Origin: Halobacterium noricense
GTDB lineage: Archaea > Halobacteriota > Halobacteria > Halobacteriales > Halobacteriaceae
DNA: 64,000 nucleotides
Direction of reading: 5' to 3'
NCBI RefSeq assembly: GCF_021233435.1
Contig: NZ_CP089468.1
Location: forward strand, 1,054,001-1,118,000
This document shows positions 1 to 7,916 of the stretch, one piece after another (the stretch's first letter is position 1; the number at the start of each line of letters is the position of its first letter). The notes below the pieces were generated by a model. That model saw only the letters and a program-made list of their open reading frames with translations. It was not told the DNA's origin and searched no databases. The translations under genes were made by a program, and so were the position numbers.

Positions 1-1
1 C

Positions 2-637
2 GGCGTCGAGGAGTGGATGCAGTTCCTCCAGCAGAACCCTCAGGTCGTCCTCTGTCGGCACGGACTCGACGAAGAGACGTGGCGCGAGGAGGTCGCCGAC
101 CCGGTCGCAAAGGCGAACCGCCGGCTCGCTGGCTCGTCGCTGACGGTCATCGACGAGGCGCACTTCGTCGCCCCGCAGCGCGGTAGCGTGCCGGACGGCG
201 TGAAAGGGCTGGCGACGACCGGCCGCGGCGAGGACGCTAGCAGTCTGTGGGTCACGCAGCGACTCACGGAGATGGACGAGACCGTGCTCGCGCAGATGAT
301 GTTCACCATCCTCGGCGGGTTCACGTCCTCGGGCGACCTCGCGAAGGTCAAGAGCATCGTCGAGTACCCGAAGGACCTCCACAACCCCCAGGCGGGGAAG
401 GTCTCGCACTCCCCGGAGGAACTCCAGCGCGTCGACGCGAGCGGCACGAAGGCGAAGGGTGGCTACGTGCCGGCCCTGGAGAAGTTCACCGACGACGATG
501 GGAACACTGTCGGGAGCGAATGGATTTACGCCGACGAGAGCGGCGAAATGGAGCGGAAAGACACTCGCAACGTCTCGATGGAGAGCACCCACTTCGGCGC
601 ACAGGGAAAACAACTGAAATCCCCGGAGGGGGCCTGA
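2..637 (+). CDS. Viral genome-packaging ATPase (HerA/FtsK-like), 3' part
   Basis: The reading frame is already open at the window edge, so the N-terminus and Walker A motif are missing. About 210 residues are visible. A Walker B strand ends in TVIDEAHFVA, with the acidic pair expected for a P-loop ATPase of the HerA/FtsK packaging group, followed by an Arg-rich loop and a segment resembling a C-terminal ATPase lobe (TTGRGEDASSLWVTQR). Membrane-containing viruses of the SH1/PH1 group place such an ATPase just before the capsid genes, as here. Role inferred: pumping DNA into the capsid. The next gene starts 3 bp after the stop codon. Confidence 0.75.
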   Translation, partial: GVEEWMQFLQQNPQVVLCRHGLDEETWREEVADPVAKANRRLAGSSLTVIDEAHFVAPQRGSVPDGVKGLATTGRGEDASSLWVTQRLTEMDETVLAQMMFTILGGFTSSGDLAKVKSIVEYPKDLHNPQAGKVSHSPEELQRVDASGTKAKGGYVPALEKFTDDDGNTVGSEWIYADESGEMERKDTRNVSMESTHFGAQGKQLKSPEGA

Positions 638-639
638 AG

Positions 640-798
640 ATGGCGAAACCAAGCGAATCAATCACGCTCTACGGCGACAAGGCAGAGTTGTTCCGCGACA
701 TCAAGGAGGAGATGGCCGACCGCAAGGGATTCGAGCCAGGGAACTCCGAGGCGGTCGCCGAATTGATGGCCGACTGGCACCAAGAAAATCGGCGCTGA
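640..798 (+). CDS. Small viral protein, 52 aa, unknown
   Basis: ATG lies just downstream of a GGAGGGGG ribosome-binding stretch and 3 bp after the ATPase stop. The protein opens with a short strand (SITLYGD), then a charged helix and a second helix (SEAVAELMADWHQE). That layout recalls ribbon-helix-helix proteins, but no signature is clear. The tight spacing supports expression with the packaging ATPase. I do not recognise a specific family. Confidence 0.5.
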   Translation: MAKPSESITLYGDKAELFRDIKEEMADRKGFEPGNSEAVAELMADWHQENRR

Positions 799-898
799 CA
801 CCCAGCGGGCTCCCGCGCCTCCCGTCGCCTCCTCGCGCCTTCTCGCGCTATCTAAGCCGCATTCGTACAAACAGGCCGGGGCTCGGCTTAGTCGCATC

Positions 899-1195
899 AT
901 GGCAGCTACCGAAGACGCGATGGACGCGCTCGACGAACTCGCCGACCCCGAATTCTGGAGTCAGGCCGGCGCCGTATTCGGCGGCTTCGTCGCGCCCACC
1001 GTCGCCCGCAACCTCATCGAACCGAACACCAACTACGACATCCCCGACGAGACCTATGGCGCTCTCGTCGTCGCTGGCGCACAGTACTCGCCCGCCTACC
1101 AGCGCGAACTGATGCTCGGCGGCGGCCTCTACTCCGTCGACAAGCTCGCGGAGCGCTTCGACCTCAAGCAGCACATCACGGAGGTCGGTAACTGA
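899..1195 (+). CDS. SH1 VP12-like virion protein, 98 aa
   Basis: This 98-residue protein sits between the packaging ATPase and the small capsid protein, the position and length I recall for VP12 of SH1-type haloviruses. A moderately hydrophobic central stretch (AGAVFGGFVAPTVARNLI, about residues 23-40) could associate with the internal membrane. The stop overlaps the start of the next gene by one base, which suggests coupled translation. Assignment rests on gene order and length, not on a catalytic motif. Confidence 0.6.
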   Translation: MAATEDAMDALDELADPEFWSQAGAVFGGFVAPTVARNLIEPNTNYDIPDETYGALVVAGAQYSPAYQRELMLGGGLYSVDKLAERFDLKQHITEVGN

Positions 1196-1722
1196 TGTCG
1201 TCCGCCAACATCTTCCTCGACGAGGGCGCAACCGGCTCCAACGTCGAGGTTCAGGACGGCGACCCCGGCCACGAGTCGGCCGTACTCACCTTCACGCCCG
1301 ACCGCGGCACCGCGGTGCGTCTCCTGAACGCGGTCGCAGCTGGCTCTTCGTCCGGGCTTCCGCTGTACATGAAGCCCCGAGACGGCAACGGCGACCCGCT
1401 CCCGGTCGGCACCACGACCGTCTACCTCGCCGTCAAGCGCGCCGGCCAGAGTTCCTTCCACCGCATCAGCGAGGAGATCACGAACATCGGCCACTACGTC
1501 CGCAACGACATCACCACTCAGCAGGACGCCGACAACATCGACCAGTCGAAGGTTGACCTCCAGTACCCCGAAGCCTCGGGGAAGGAGGGCACGCCGTCGA
1601 GCGTGCTGATTCGTGGCATCGACGAGTTCGCCATCATCGTCGACTCCGCGGTTGCATGGAGCGCCAACCAGTCCGTCGCCCAGCTCGACACCGACGCCGT
1701 CGAGGGGCCGTTCTCCAACTGA
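1195..1722 (+). CDS. Small major capsid protein, VP7-like (single beta-barrel)
   Basis: The protein has 175 residues, close to the roughly 185 of SH1 VP7. It is rich in beta-type segments and small polar residues, as expected for a single vertical beta-barrel capsid subunit of the SH1/PH1/HHIV-2 group. It is immediately followed by a VP4-sized protein; in these viruses VP7 and VP4 together build the capsomers. No signal peptide or membrane segment is visible. The ATG overlaps the previous stop. The family assignment is inferred from order and size, and a structure-based search should confirm it. Confidence 0.65.
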   Translation: MSSANIFLDEGATGSNVEVQDGDPGHESAVLTFTPDRGTAVRLLNAVAAGSSSGLPLYMKPRDGNGDPLPVGTTTVYLAVKRAGQSSFHRISEEITNIGHYVRNDITTQQDADNIDQSKVDLQYPEASGKEGTPSSVLIRGIDEFAIIVDSAVAWSANQSVAQLDTDAVEGPFSN

Positions 1723-1724
1723 CC

Positions 1725-2468
1725 ATGCCCAGCATGTCAGAGAACGTCCGGCAGGCGCTCGCAGAGACCGGCCACGACCGCCGGAACCTCAGCCCGCAGG
1801 CCTTCGACTGGTCCGCGAACGCGATGGGCCAGCGCAGCCGCGTCGCCCGAATCCGCGCCGACACGCCCCACAAGCTGCTCGGCAAGCAGGACGACCGCCC
1901 GCTCGAAATCGCGCTCCCCGCCTACGAGGGCCTCGGACCGACGAACGCGAGCGCGGACGACACCGAGCAGTTCACCGTCTCGCACGGGATTCGGGACTGT
2001 CCGAACACTCAGAACGTCGTCGTCTGGCTCGACGGCGACTACTACGGCACGCCCGACGCAGTCGACCGCTCCACGGGCACCATCGACGTGACCGACCCCG
2101 GCACCGGCTCGACGGTGCACGTCTTCTACATCCCCGACAAGGCGGGGACGCTGGAGGTGGAGAAGGCCATCGAGGGCAGCACGAGCACGTCGAAGACCCT
2201 CAAGACGGTCTCGGTGAAGAACATCCACCGGAAGAACCTCAGCGAGCAGCCAGAGTACTTCGAGTTCAACGACTCGGAGGACCCGCTTGAGGAGTGGGTC
2301 GCCTCCGACATGACCCTCGACGTGTACGTGAACGTGCCGTACATCGCGCGCTTCGAGGACCCGGACGGCGATGGCGCAGTGGCGACGAACGCGCTACTGT
2401 CCTTCTCGGCGCTCCAGGGCCGCGACATCGTGCCCAGCCTGAAGAGCGACGTGAAGGACGCGATGTAG
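1725..2468 (+). CDS. Large major capsid protein, VP4-like (single beta-barrel)
   Basis: About 247 residues from the ATG at 1725 (a second ATG at 1734 is also possible), against about 232 in SH1 VP4. The start lies 2 bp after the VP7-like stop. The body alternates strands and loops with no membrane segment, consistent with a capsid barrel. In this virus group the large and small capsid proteins form capsomers with one or two towers. The frame stays open upstream to 1656, but that part overlaps the VP7-like gene and is not expected to be translated. Confidence 0.65.
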   Translation: MPSMSENVRQALAETGHDRRNLSPQAFDWSANAMGQRSRVARIRADTPHKLLGKQDDRPLEIALPAYEGLGPTNASADDTEQFTVSHGIRDCPNTQNVVVWLDGDYYGTPDAVDRSTGTIDVTDPGTGSTVHVFYIPDKAGTLEVEKAIEGSTSTSKTLKTVSVKNIHRKNLSEQPEYFEFNDSEDPLEEWVASDMTLDVYVNVPYIARFEDPDGDGAVATNALLSFSALQGRDIVPSLKSDVKDAM

Positions 2469-2481
2469 CGAGGGCTGACAG

Positions 2482-2700
2482 ATGAACTCCAATCTTTGGG
2501 ACACCACAGAGACCACCAGCGACAGCACCGACGCGACCGCGTCGGCCACGGCCTCGACCACGGCCGCCAACGGCGAGCAGTCGCCGCTCTCGGCGGCCAT
2601 CGACGCGTCGTCGTGGAGCCGCGCGGACGTCGAGCTCGCGCTCCAACTCGCGCAGGTCGCGCTGCTCGCTGTCTGGCTCTACTCCACCTACGATGAGTGA
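2482..2700 (+). CDS. VP13-like small membrane protein, 72 aa
   Basis: The N-terminal 35 residues are almost only Ser, Thr, Ala and Asp. A single hydrophobic helix follows near the C-terminus (LALQLAQVALLAVWLYS, about residues 52-68). Its position directly after the large capsid gene is that of VP13 in SH1-like viruses. It probably sits in the internal virion membrane with the low-complexity tail exposed. Its last codons overlap the next gene. Confidence 0.5.
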   Translation: MNSNLWDTTETTSDSTDATASATASTTAANGEQSPLSAAIDASSWSRADVELALQLAQVALLAVWLYSTYDE

Positions 2701-2824
2701 CAACACCACCGACGACGAGACGACCTGGAAGGAACAGCGCGAACAGGCAGAAATCCGGGGTGAGAAGCGCCCCATCCCGGACGGCACGCTCAACGAGGCG
2801 CAGAAGCGCCGGGAGGGCCAGTAA
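2693..2824 (+). CDS. Small charged viral protein, 43 aa
   Basis: This short frame starts inside the end of the VP13-like gene (ATGAGTGA overlap) and ends in TAATG, where its stop overlaps the next start. It encodes a highly charged 43-residue peptide (TTWKEQREQAEIRGEKR) with no hydrophobic segment. Overlaps at both ends and a conserved-looking operon layout argue that it is real. Function unknown. Confidence 0.55.
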   Translation: MSDNTTDDETTWKEQREQAEIRGEKRPIPDGTLNEAQKRREGQ

Positions 2825-3189
2825 TGCCCGAACTCATCCCGCCGCCGTCGCCCGACGACCGGCCGTTCTGCGAGCCCACGAGCGTGCTCCTCGGGAGCAA
2901 CACGGAGGCGACGCTGACGTTCGTTCCCGTCCAGAACGACGCCGAGTTTCGCATCGGCACGGTCGCGATGAGCAAGCGCGGCGAATCCGAGTACGTCGTG
3001 CGGATGGACGACGAAGTCGTGTTCGGTCCGGCGCCGATTCCGCCCACCGACATCGACGACCTCGAAGTGACGTTCACGCCGGCACGAGCGTTCAGCCAGA
3101 AGCTCGAACTCACTGTTCGGAATCTCAGCGGCACGACCGGAGAACGCCGGTACAGCATCCAACCGGTCGGCTACGAGGTGATGAGCTGA
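2824..3189 (+). CDS. Putative virion surface protein, 121 aa
   Basis: The protein is strand-rich, with no membrane segment, no cysteine pair and a Pro-rich start (MPELIPPPSPDDRP). Its stop overlaps the ATG of the following gene, which encodes a similar-sized strand-rich protein, so the two may form a complex such as a vertex or spike. In SH1-like genomes small vertex or spike proteins lie in the same gene block. No specific homologue is recognised. Confidence 0.5.
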   Translation: MPELIPPPSPDDRPFCEPTSVLLGSNTEATLTFVPVQNDAEFRIGTVAMSKRGESEYVVRMDDEVVFGPAPIPPTDIDDLEVTFTPARAFSQKLELTVRNLSGTTGERRYSIQPVGYEVMS

Positions 3190-3533
3190 TGGCCGTCGAG
3201 TCTGAGGGCGACTACACCGTTCGCAAGCGTGCCGCCGAAGAGAGCGGCCTCACCGACGGCGAGGAAGACCTCAGCGATGGCGTCGAGGTGGACGTCGGCG
3301 ACGTGTCGGCGTTCACGCTCTACCTCGGTGTGTCGACGGGCACGGCCGTCGACGTGACGGTGATGCTGTCGCCGGACGGCGGGACGAACTTCTACGAGCC
3401 CGACGAGTCGCCGGTGTCGTTCGCGTCCAGCGACGAGTCGAAGGTCGAGCACATCCCGTACAACGCGAACCGGATTCGCCTGAAGGCGAACAACACGACG
3501 CCCGTGAAGGCGCAGCTTCGGGAGGTGGTCTAA
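3189..3533 (+). CDS. Putative virion surface protein, 114 aa
   Basis: ATG at 3189 overlaps the previous stop. The protein is acidic at the N-terminus (SGLTDGEEDLSDGVEVDVGD), then strand-rich with a jelly-roll-like pattern (AFTLYLGVSTGTAVDVTVML) and a C-terminal Arg/Lys-containing strand. The pattern resembles small capsid-decorating or spike-base proteins, but no defining motif is visible. The neighbouring gene starts one base after the stop. Confidence 0.5.
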   Translation: MAVESEGDYTVRKRAAEESGLTDGEEDLSDGVEVDVGDVSAFTLYLGVSTGTAVDVTVMLSPDGGTNFYEPDESPVSFASSDESKVEHIPYNANRIRLKANNTTPVKAQLREVV

Positions 3534-3534
3534 G

Positions 3535-4251
3535 TTGACTGTCTGGGGACAGGGCGGCACCACCGACTTCCAGGGCTACGACTACGTCCAGACCGCGCAG
3601 CCCGCCGAGCCGAAGGAAGGCCAGACGTGGTACGACCTCGACGCTGACAGCGCGATGGTCTACGACGGCGCTGCGTGGAAGAATATGACCGTCACCGACC
3701 ACGGTCAGCTCTCCGGCATCACCGCGGATGCCCACCGGACGGATTCGAACATTATCAGCGTCGTTGACGGCGTTGTTGATGCGGAGACCGTCGACGGCCA
3801 GCACGCCAGCGACCTCGGCGTGTCGACTACGGATCACACAGGAAGCGACAGCACCTCACTCGGATACCCGCCACAGGACTATAGCACGCAGATTCTGTCA
3901 GGGAGCGCGTCCCTCCTGATGTACGTCCGAGTCGACGTGTCTGCAACCCTGCACGGCGGTGAATACGGGAGTGACGGCGCGTACACGAATGCGTCCGTCC
4001 ACATCGACTACGCGGACGGGTCGTCGACGCAAGTAACCAGCGTCGGCACGGGTGTGAACGGCGGCGACACTTACGACACGAACACGTCCGCAATCACCGA
4101 AAACCTCTACACGCAGGGGAGTTGGTCGGCTTCGGCTAAGAGGATTACCGGGGTCAGGGTAGAAGCCTCGTACTCCTCTAACCGCTCGAACTCGGGTGAT
4201 AGGCCGACTGGCTCCGACCACAGCGTGAACGCAACTATCGGTGTTTTGTAG
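3535..4251 (+). CDS. Putative spike or fibre protein, 238 aa
   Basis: Translation probably begins at TTG 3535, one base after the previous stop; no ATG is available nearby. Residues 1-50 are Trp/Tyr-rich (TAQPAEPKEGQTWYDLDADS), a pattern common at the N-terminus of phage fibre proteins. A segment with a QHASDLG-type linker follows. The C-terminal half is a Ser/Thr/Asn/Gly-rich beta domain that could bind a receptor. A host-recognition role is inferred from composition and location. Confidence 0.5.
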   Translation: MTVWGQGGTTDFQGYDYVQTAQPAEPKEGQTWYDLDADSAMVYDGAAWKNMTVTDHGQLSGITADAHRTDSNIISVVDGVVDAETVDGQHASDLGVSTTDHTGSDSTSLGYPPQDYSTQILSGSASLLMYVRVDVSATLHGGEYGSDGAYTNASVHIDYADGSSTQVTSVGTGVNGGDTYDTNTSAITENLYTQGSWSASAKRITGVRVEASYSSNRSNSGDRPTGSDHSVNATIGVL

Positions 4252-4253
4252 CG

Positions 4254-4316
4254 ATGAGCAACAGCACTATCGCGGCCTCTACGGGCCGCACGATGGCGAC
4301 TGGAGGTATCGACTGA
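4254..4316 (+). CDS. Possible 20-aa peptide between spike and VP2-like genes
   Basis: A tiny frame (MSNSTIAASTGRTMATGGID) starts 2 bp after the spike gene stop and ends in TGATGG, its stop overlapping the ATG of the VP2-like gene. It could be a true micro-protein or only a coupling leader that delivers ribosomes to the VP2-like start. Length alone cannot decide. Confidence 0.25.
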   Translation: MSNSTIAASTGRTMATGGID

Positions 4317-5770
4317 TGGACCGCAAGAAGAAGGCACAAGCAGCGTGGGCGCTGTTGCTCGCGCTGCTGAGCCTGCTCGCAGTCGGCGCTACCACGCCAT
4401 CGCCTCCCGGCTCGCCCAGTCCGTCGCCGAGCCCGACGCCCGGCGGCTCCGGCAGCGGCAGCGGCTCTGGGACTGGCAGTGACACCGGCACCGAAAGCCC
4501 GTCTGGTGACGGGACCGGCGACGGCTGGCTGCCGCCGGACGAGGACGGGACTGGCGAGGGTGACGGCTCCTCAACGCCGGCGCCTGACGACTCGCCGACA
4601 ACCGGCCCGGAAGGCACCGAGGACGGCAACACGTACGGGAACCCCGACGTGCCGGGCGAGCCGACCGAGGACTACCCGGACGCAGACGATGGGGACGAGG
4701 ACGTGGCGCCGGTAGACCCACTTCCCGACCACGTCACCGACCCGACTCAGCCCATCGAGGACATCGCTGGCGGCGGAGACGGATCGACAAGCGACGGCAG
4801 CACTACACCGCCCGACGACGACGGCGAAGGCACGACCGACGCGCCCGGCGTCGAGGATTGGGGTCTTATCGGCGACCCCAGCGACCTCCCCGACAGCGTT
4901 GGAAGTGGCGGACTCCCAGCTGCGCTCGACGAACTTCCCGACAGCCTGGCAAGCGACTTCACGACTGCCGCCAGCGTGCTCTCGCTCCCCGCGAGTTCGC
5001 TCTACCAGAAGGCGAAGGACCCCGTAACCTCGACGGGGCACGACGTGGTCTCGTACGCGAAGGAGAACCCCGAGCAGGCAGTCGTCATCGTCGGCGCGAC
5101 CGCGCTGACCGGCGGCGCCATCGTCTACGCCGCGACCGGCTGGACGGTCGTCGGCAGCGGCGTCGCGTCGTCACTCGCGGTCGCGGGTGTCCCGCGCATG
5201 AGCCCGCAGGCTGCTCAGTCGCGCGTCGAGGAACTCACCGGCATCGACGCTGGGGGTTCCGGCGGCTCGTCGAGCGGCGGCGTACCCGATGACCGCGACC
5301 GCTGGCCGACCGACGACCCGCGCAGCCCCGTCAGCGAAGAGCCCGACCAGCCCGACGACGGCACCGGCCAGGAACTCATCGGCGGCGGGAGTGACTCTGG
5401 CAGCTCCACCGACGACGAACCCGAGGGCGACTCCAGCGGCGAGTCGAGCGACCCGTGGGACGGCGCCGACGGGAACGACCCGGACTCGACGAGCGGCGGC
5501 GCAGGTGGGAAGCCTCCGTCGCAGGTGCCCGACCCCGACGGCGTCAACGACGGTAGCGGCTACGAAAGCGACGACAACGACAACGAGGACACAATGCAGG
5601 ACCAACCCGACGACGGAACCGGACACGAACTCATCGGAGGCGCAGGCAGCTCCGACAGTTCCAGCGACGACGACAACGGAGGCATCGACGACGCGCCCCT
5701 CTTCGGCGCGCCAGACCCGACGCCCGGCGAGACGGACAACGGCACGCCGCTGTTCGGGGGTGGTCTCTGA
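4316..5770 (+). CDS. VP2-like long low-complexity virion protein, 484 aa
   Basis: Residues 9-28 form a signal or membrane anchor (WALLLALLSLLAVGATT). A long Pro/Ser/Gly/Asp-rich stretch follows to about residue 245, then two adjacent hydrophobic helices (about residues 253-292), then a second disordered acidic region. Within that region the sequence QPDDGTG(Q/H)ELIGG occurs twice, near residues 345 and 430. SH1 VP2 is likewise long and repetitive and lies in the same gene cluster. A structural, membrane-linked virion role is inferred. No enzyme motif is visible. Confidence 0.5.
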   Translation: MDRKKKAQAAWALLLALLSLLAVGATTPSPPGSPSPSPSPTPGGSGSGSGSGTGSDTGTESPSGDGTGDGWLPPDEDGTGEGDGSSTPAPDDSPTTGPEGTEDGNTYGNPDVPGEPTEDYPDADDGDEDVAPVDPLPDHVTDPTQPIEDIAGGGDGSTSDGSTTPPDDDGEGTTDAPGVEDWGLIGDPSDLPDSVGSGGLPAALDELPDSLASDFTTAASVLSLPASSLYQKAKDPVTSTGHDVVSYAKENPEQAVVIVGATALTGGAIVYAATGWTVVGSGVASSLAVAGVPRMSPQAAQSRVEELTGIDAGGSGGSSSGGVPDDRDRWPTDDPRSPVSEEPDQPDDGTGQELIGGGSDSGSSTDDEPEGDSSGESSDPWDGADGNDPDSTSGGAGGKPPSQVPDPDGVNDGSGYESDDNDNEDTMQDQPDDGTGHELIGGAGSSDSSSDDDNGGIDDAPLFGAPDPTPGETDNGTPLFGGGL

Positions 5771-5949
5771 TGGACACTGACCCGGTCTCGGCGGTCGAGG
5801 CGGTCGTGTTCCTCGCCCTCATGCTCGCTATCGTGAAGATTGCCGTCGATGCCCTGGAAGCCGCGCCGCTCGGCTTCGAGACGCAGGCCGACGACTACAT
5901 CGAGGACGGAGCAGACGCCGTCGGCGACGTCTGGGAGGAATACAACTGA
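5770..5949 (+). CDS. Small virion membrane protein, 59 aa
   Basis: ATG overlaps the TGA of the VP2-like gene. One hydrophobic helix covers about residues 10-27 (EAVVFLALMLAIVKIAVDAL), followed by an acidic tail ending in EDGADAVGDVWEEYN. The stop overlaps the next ATG. It fits the run of small membrane proteins (VP5/VP10/VP9-like) in SH1-type genomes, but an exact equivalence cannot be read from the sequence. Confidence 0.55.
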   Translation: MDTDPVSAVEAVVFLALMLAIVKIAVDALEAAPLGFETQADDYIEDGADAVGDVWEEYN

Positions 5950-6191
5950 TGTCGATGACCGACCTCATCATGGCGGCGTCCGCGGTCGTCACCGCGCTGT
6001 CCGCGTTCGGCGCGTTCACGTACACGCGCCGCGCTGCTCGCGACGCCCGGTGGAGTCGCCGCGCCCTCGAGGGCGAGGAGCACAGCGACGGCCTGATTGA
6101 GACCGTCGCGACGAACCTGAAGCGCTCCCGTCGGAACGCGCGCGCACTCCGCCGTGAGGGCCTCCGTACGGACGGTGGTCGCGATGAGTAG
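5949..6191 (+). CDS. Small virion membrane protein with basic tail, 80 aa
   Basis: It starts in overlap with the previous gene. One hydrophobic helix covers about residues 5-24 (LIMAASAVVTALSAFGAFTY). The remaining 55 residues are strongly basic (RRAARDARWSRRALE, LKRSRRNARALRREG), unusual for a haloarchaeal protein. A basic face inside a membrane virion suggests contact with DNA or with the membrane inner surface. This is inference from charge and place in the operon. Confidence 0.55.
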   Translation: MSMTDLIMAASAVVTALSAFGAFTYTRRAARDARWSRRALEGEEHSDGLIETVATNLKRSRRNARALRREGLRTDGGRDE

Positions 6192-6450
6192 CGACGAGCC
6201 CGGCGACTCGGAGACGACGAACGTGGCGACCCGACACCCGTACACGAACGACGTGCTCGCGGGCCTGGTCATCCTCTCGAACGTCGCGCTGCTCGGCGCC
6301 GGGGCGTACTTCGAGCTCGGCGTGCCAGACGTGCTGTGGAAGACGTTCGCGCTGGCGGTCGGGCTCGCGGCGACGTGGGCGTTCGGCCGCGGCGCGCTGA
6401 AGGACCTGCTCAGCGCCATCAAGGGCGGCAACGGAGGCGGGCAGTCGTGA
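6184..6450 (+). CDS. Two-helix viral membrane protein, 88 aa
   Basis: I chose ATG 6184, which overlaps the end of the previous gene; the frame is open further upstream but only inside that gene. After a polar N-terminus (about 20 residues) come two hydrophobic helices (VLAGLVILSNVALLGAGAYF and WKTFALAVGLAATWAFG) and a short basic tail with a Gly-rich end. It probably spans the virion or host membrane. Four bases overlap the GTG start of the next gene. Confidence 0.55.
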   Translation: MSSDEPGDSETTNVATRHPYTNDVLAGLVILSNVALLGAGAYFELGVPDVLWKTFALAVGLAATWAFGRGALKDLLSAIKGGNGGGQS

Positions 6451-6851
6451 CGTTCCCCGCCGAAGCCATCCCGGACGGCCACGTAATCGCGGGCCACCAT
6501 CTCTACATCGGCGCGCTGGTCATCACCGGGGCCATCCTCGTCGTGATGGACAACTACCGGCATCGCGAACCGTTGCTCGCGCTCGGCGGGCTGATGCTGA
6601 TGTGGTTCGCGTTCGAGCGCCTCTGGCCGTTCTACCCCGGCACGGGCGCGGCGCTGTCGTTCGTCGGGCTCGCGGTCGTCGTCGTCGGCGTCCTGTGGCC
6701 GGGCGGGATGTGGAGCGGCTACCCGCTTCGGTGGCGGGTGGTCGCGCTCCTCGGCGCCGGCATCAGCCTCGACGACCTCGCGAGCCACGCCTTCGGCATC
6801 TGGACGCCGATAGACGACGGCTGGCAGTACATTTGGCCCCTGCTCCCGTGA
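6447..6851 (+). CDS. Multi-spanning viral membrane protein, 134 aa
   Basis: The start is GTG 6447, overlapping the previous stop (GTGA). Four hydrophobic segments are visible (about residues 19-36, 41-55, 63-82, 92-108), with a Trp-rich C-terminus. It is the last gene of the packed viral block: the next 100 bp are AT-richer and the next gene is on the other strand. Function unknown; a virion or egress membrane role is plausible. Confidence 0.5.
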   Translation: MTFPAEAIPDGHVIAGHHLYIGALVITGAILVVMDNYRHREPLLALGGLMLMWFAFERLWPFYPGTGAALSFVGLAVVVVGVLWPGGMWSGYPLRWRVVALLGAGISLDDLASHAFGIWTPIDDGWQYIWPLLP

Positions 6852-6959
6852 TTAGTAACCGACTGTGCGTTTGGGAAAGGCGCGTTACGTGCTCTCTTAG
6901 GCGCGATTAACAGTAGTAGTGAGGGAAAGAAACGATAGAAGCGAAGATAATTAGATGGG

Positions 6960-7839
6960 TTAAATCGCTTTCTGAAGCGTTGTATATAGAATTCTTAGGG
7001 AGAAGAGAAGGAAAACAACTCCGATAAGTCTCCGAAAGTTGCTCTCCAGTTCCTGGCTGAAGGTACTATGATTTTCGGAAGCCCATATGTAGACCACCTG
7101 AATTGTTAGAAATATTCCTATAAGGAAGGACCCGGGTGCTTCCTCAAAGCCGGTAAACAGGGCAGAAACTCCAGCTGCGATAGTCAATATGAAACACGAC
7201 AGGAGCACAAGGACGAAGGAGATCGTCGGGGTTTTCTCCCAATTTAGTAAGTTCAGGTGATCGTCTGCTCTTTCACTTATCGCACCCAAACTGTCGTCTA
7301 GGAGTTCAGCACTCGCTCTAATAGCGACATTCGTCATATTTCCGCTTTCAGTCTGCTTGAGTTGTGTACAGAGCCAAATTTCAGTGACCCAAATAAAGTT
7401 TAGAACTCCAGTTAGGAGGAAAATTGAGGGCACCAATAAGAGTGCGATGATGGAAAGAAGCGCATAGGAACTCGTAGTCTTAGATAGAACCTCGAGTGAG
7501 CCAATAAGAACGGGGCCAACCGGACCAAGTACTAGAGAAGAAAGTGAGCTGATCGGTAGGAAAATCCCCTCTGGAGTATTGAAATCTCCTGAAATCCAGC
7601 CACTGAAAATGACTGGCACGGCAAAATTTGCAACAGCTACAATCGAACCGAAAATTGCCATTGAGTGAACTCCCATTTGGATTGCTGGGCCAACAGAGAG
7701 GGTATCTAATTCAGATACCGGCTTGCTATTTTGCTCGTTCCAAACGCCGCTGGGGAAGAGCTGGAATTGCTCATCGGAGGCGGTATCTTGATAGGGAGGT
7801 GTTCGATACTCCCACTGGCTCTGTAAACCCCGTTTTATC
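6960..7839 (-). pseudogene. Membrane protein, C-terminal part cut off by an insertion sequence
   Basis: Reading leftward from the insertion-sequence edge, the frame is open from about 7838 to the stop at 6960, with no good start codon before the internal ATG at 7676. The N-terminal part of this segment is soluble (SQWEYRTPPYQDTASDEQFQ). Several membrane helices follow, with a mid-region cytosolic loop. Codon use and GC content are lower than in the viral block. The matching N-terminal part is probably the leftward frame at 9240-9464 beyond the element. A shorter protein could still start at 7676. Family not recognised. Confidence 0.5.
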
Positions 7840-7875
7840 CAGTCTCAGTACATCACAAAGCCGGTTAGTTGAGAC

Positions 7876-7916
7876 GTCTGCTTGCTGAAGGTGTGTCTAA
7901 TACCAAGCAAGCAGAC
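7876..7916 (+). promoter_or_regulatory. Stem-loop enclosing the transposase start codon
   Basis: GTCTGCTTGCT (7876-7886) pairs perfectly with AGCAAGCAGAC (7906-7916), leaving a 19-base loop that holds the GTG start at 7893. In mRNA this could limit ribosome access, a common way for insertion sequences to keep transposase low. The structure is seen; the regulatory role is inferred. Confidence 0.4.

Noticed and set aside
1-6851. Possible self-targeting spacers against the resident provirus
   Set aside because: A by-eye spot check of spacers against the virion genes found no convincing match; a full alignment of all 127 spacers was not possible here.
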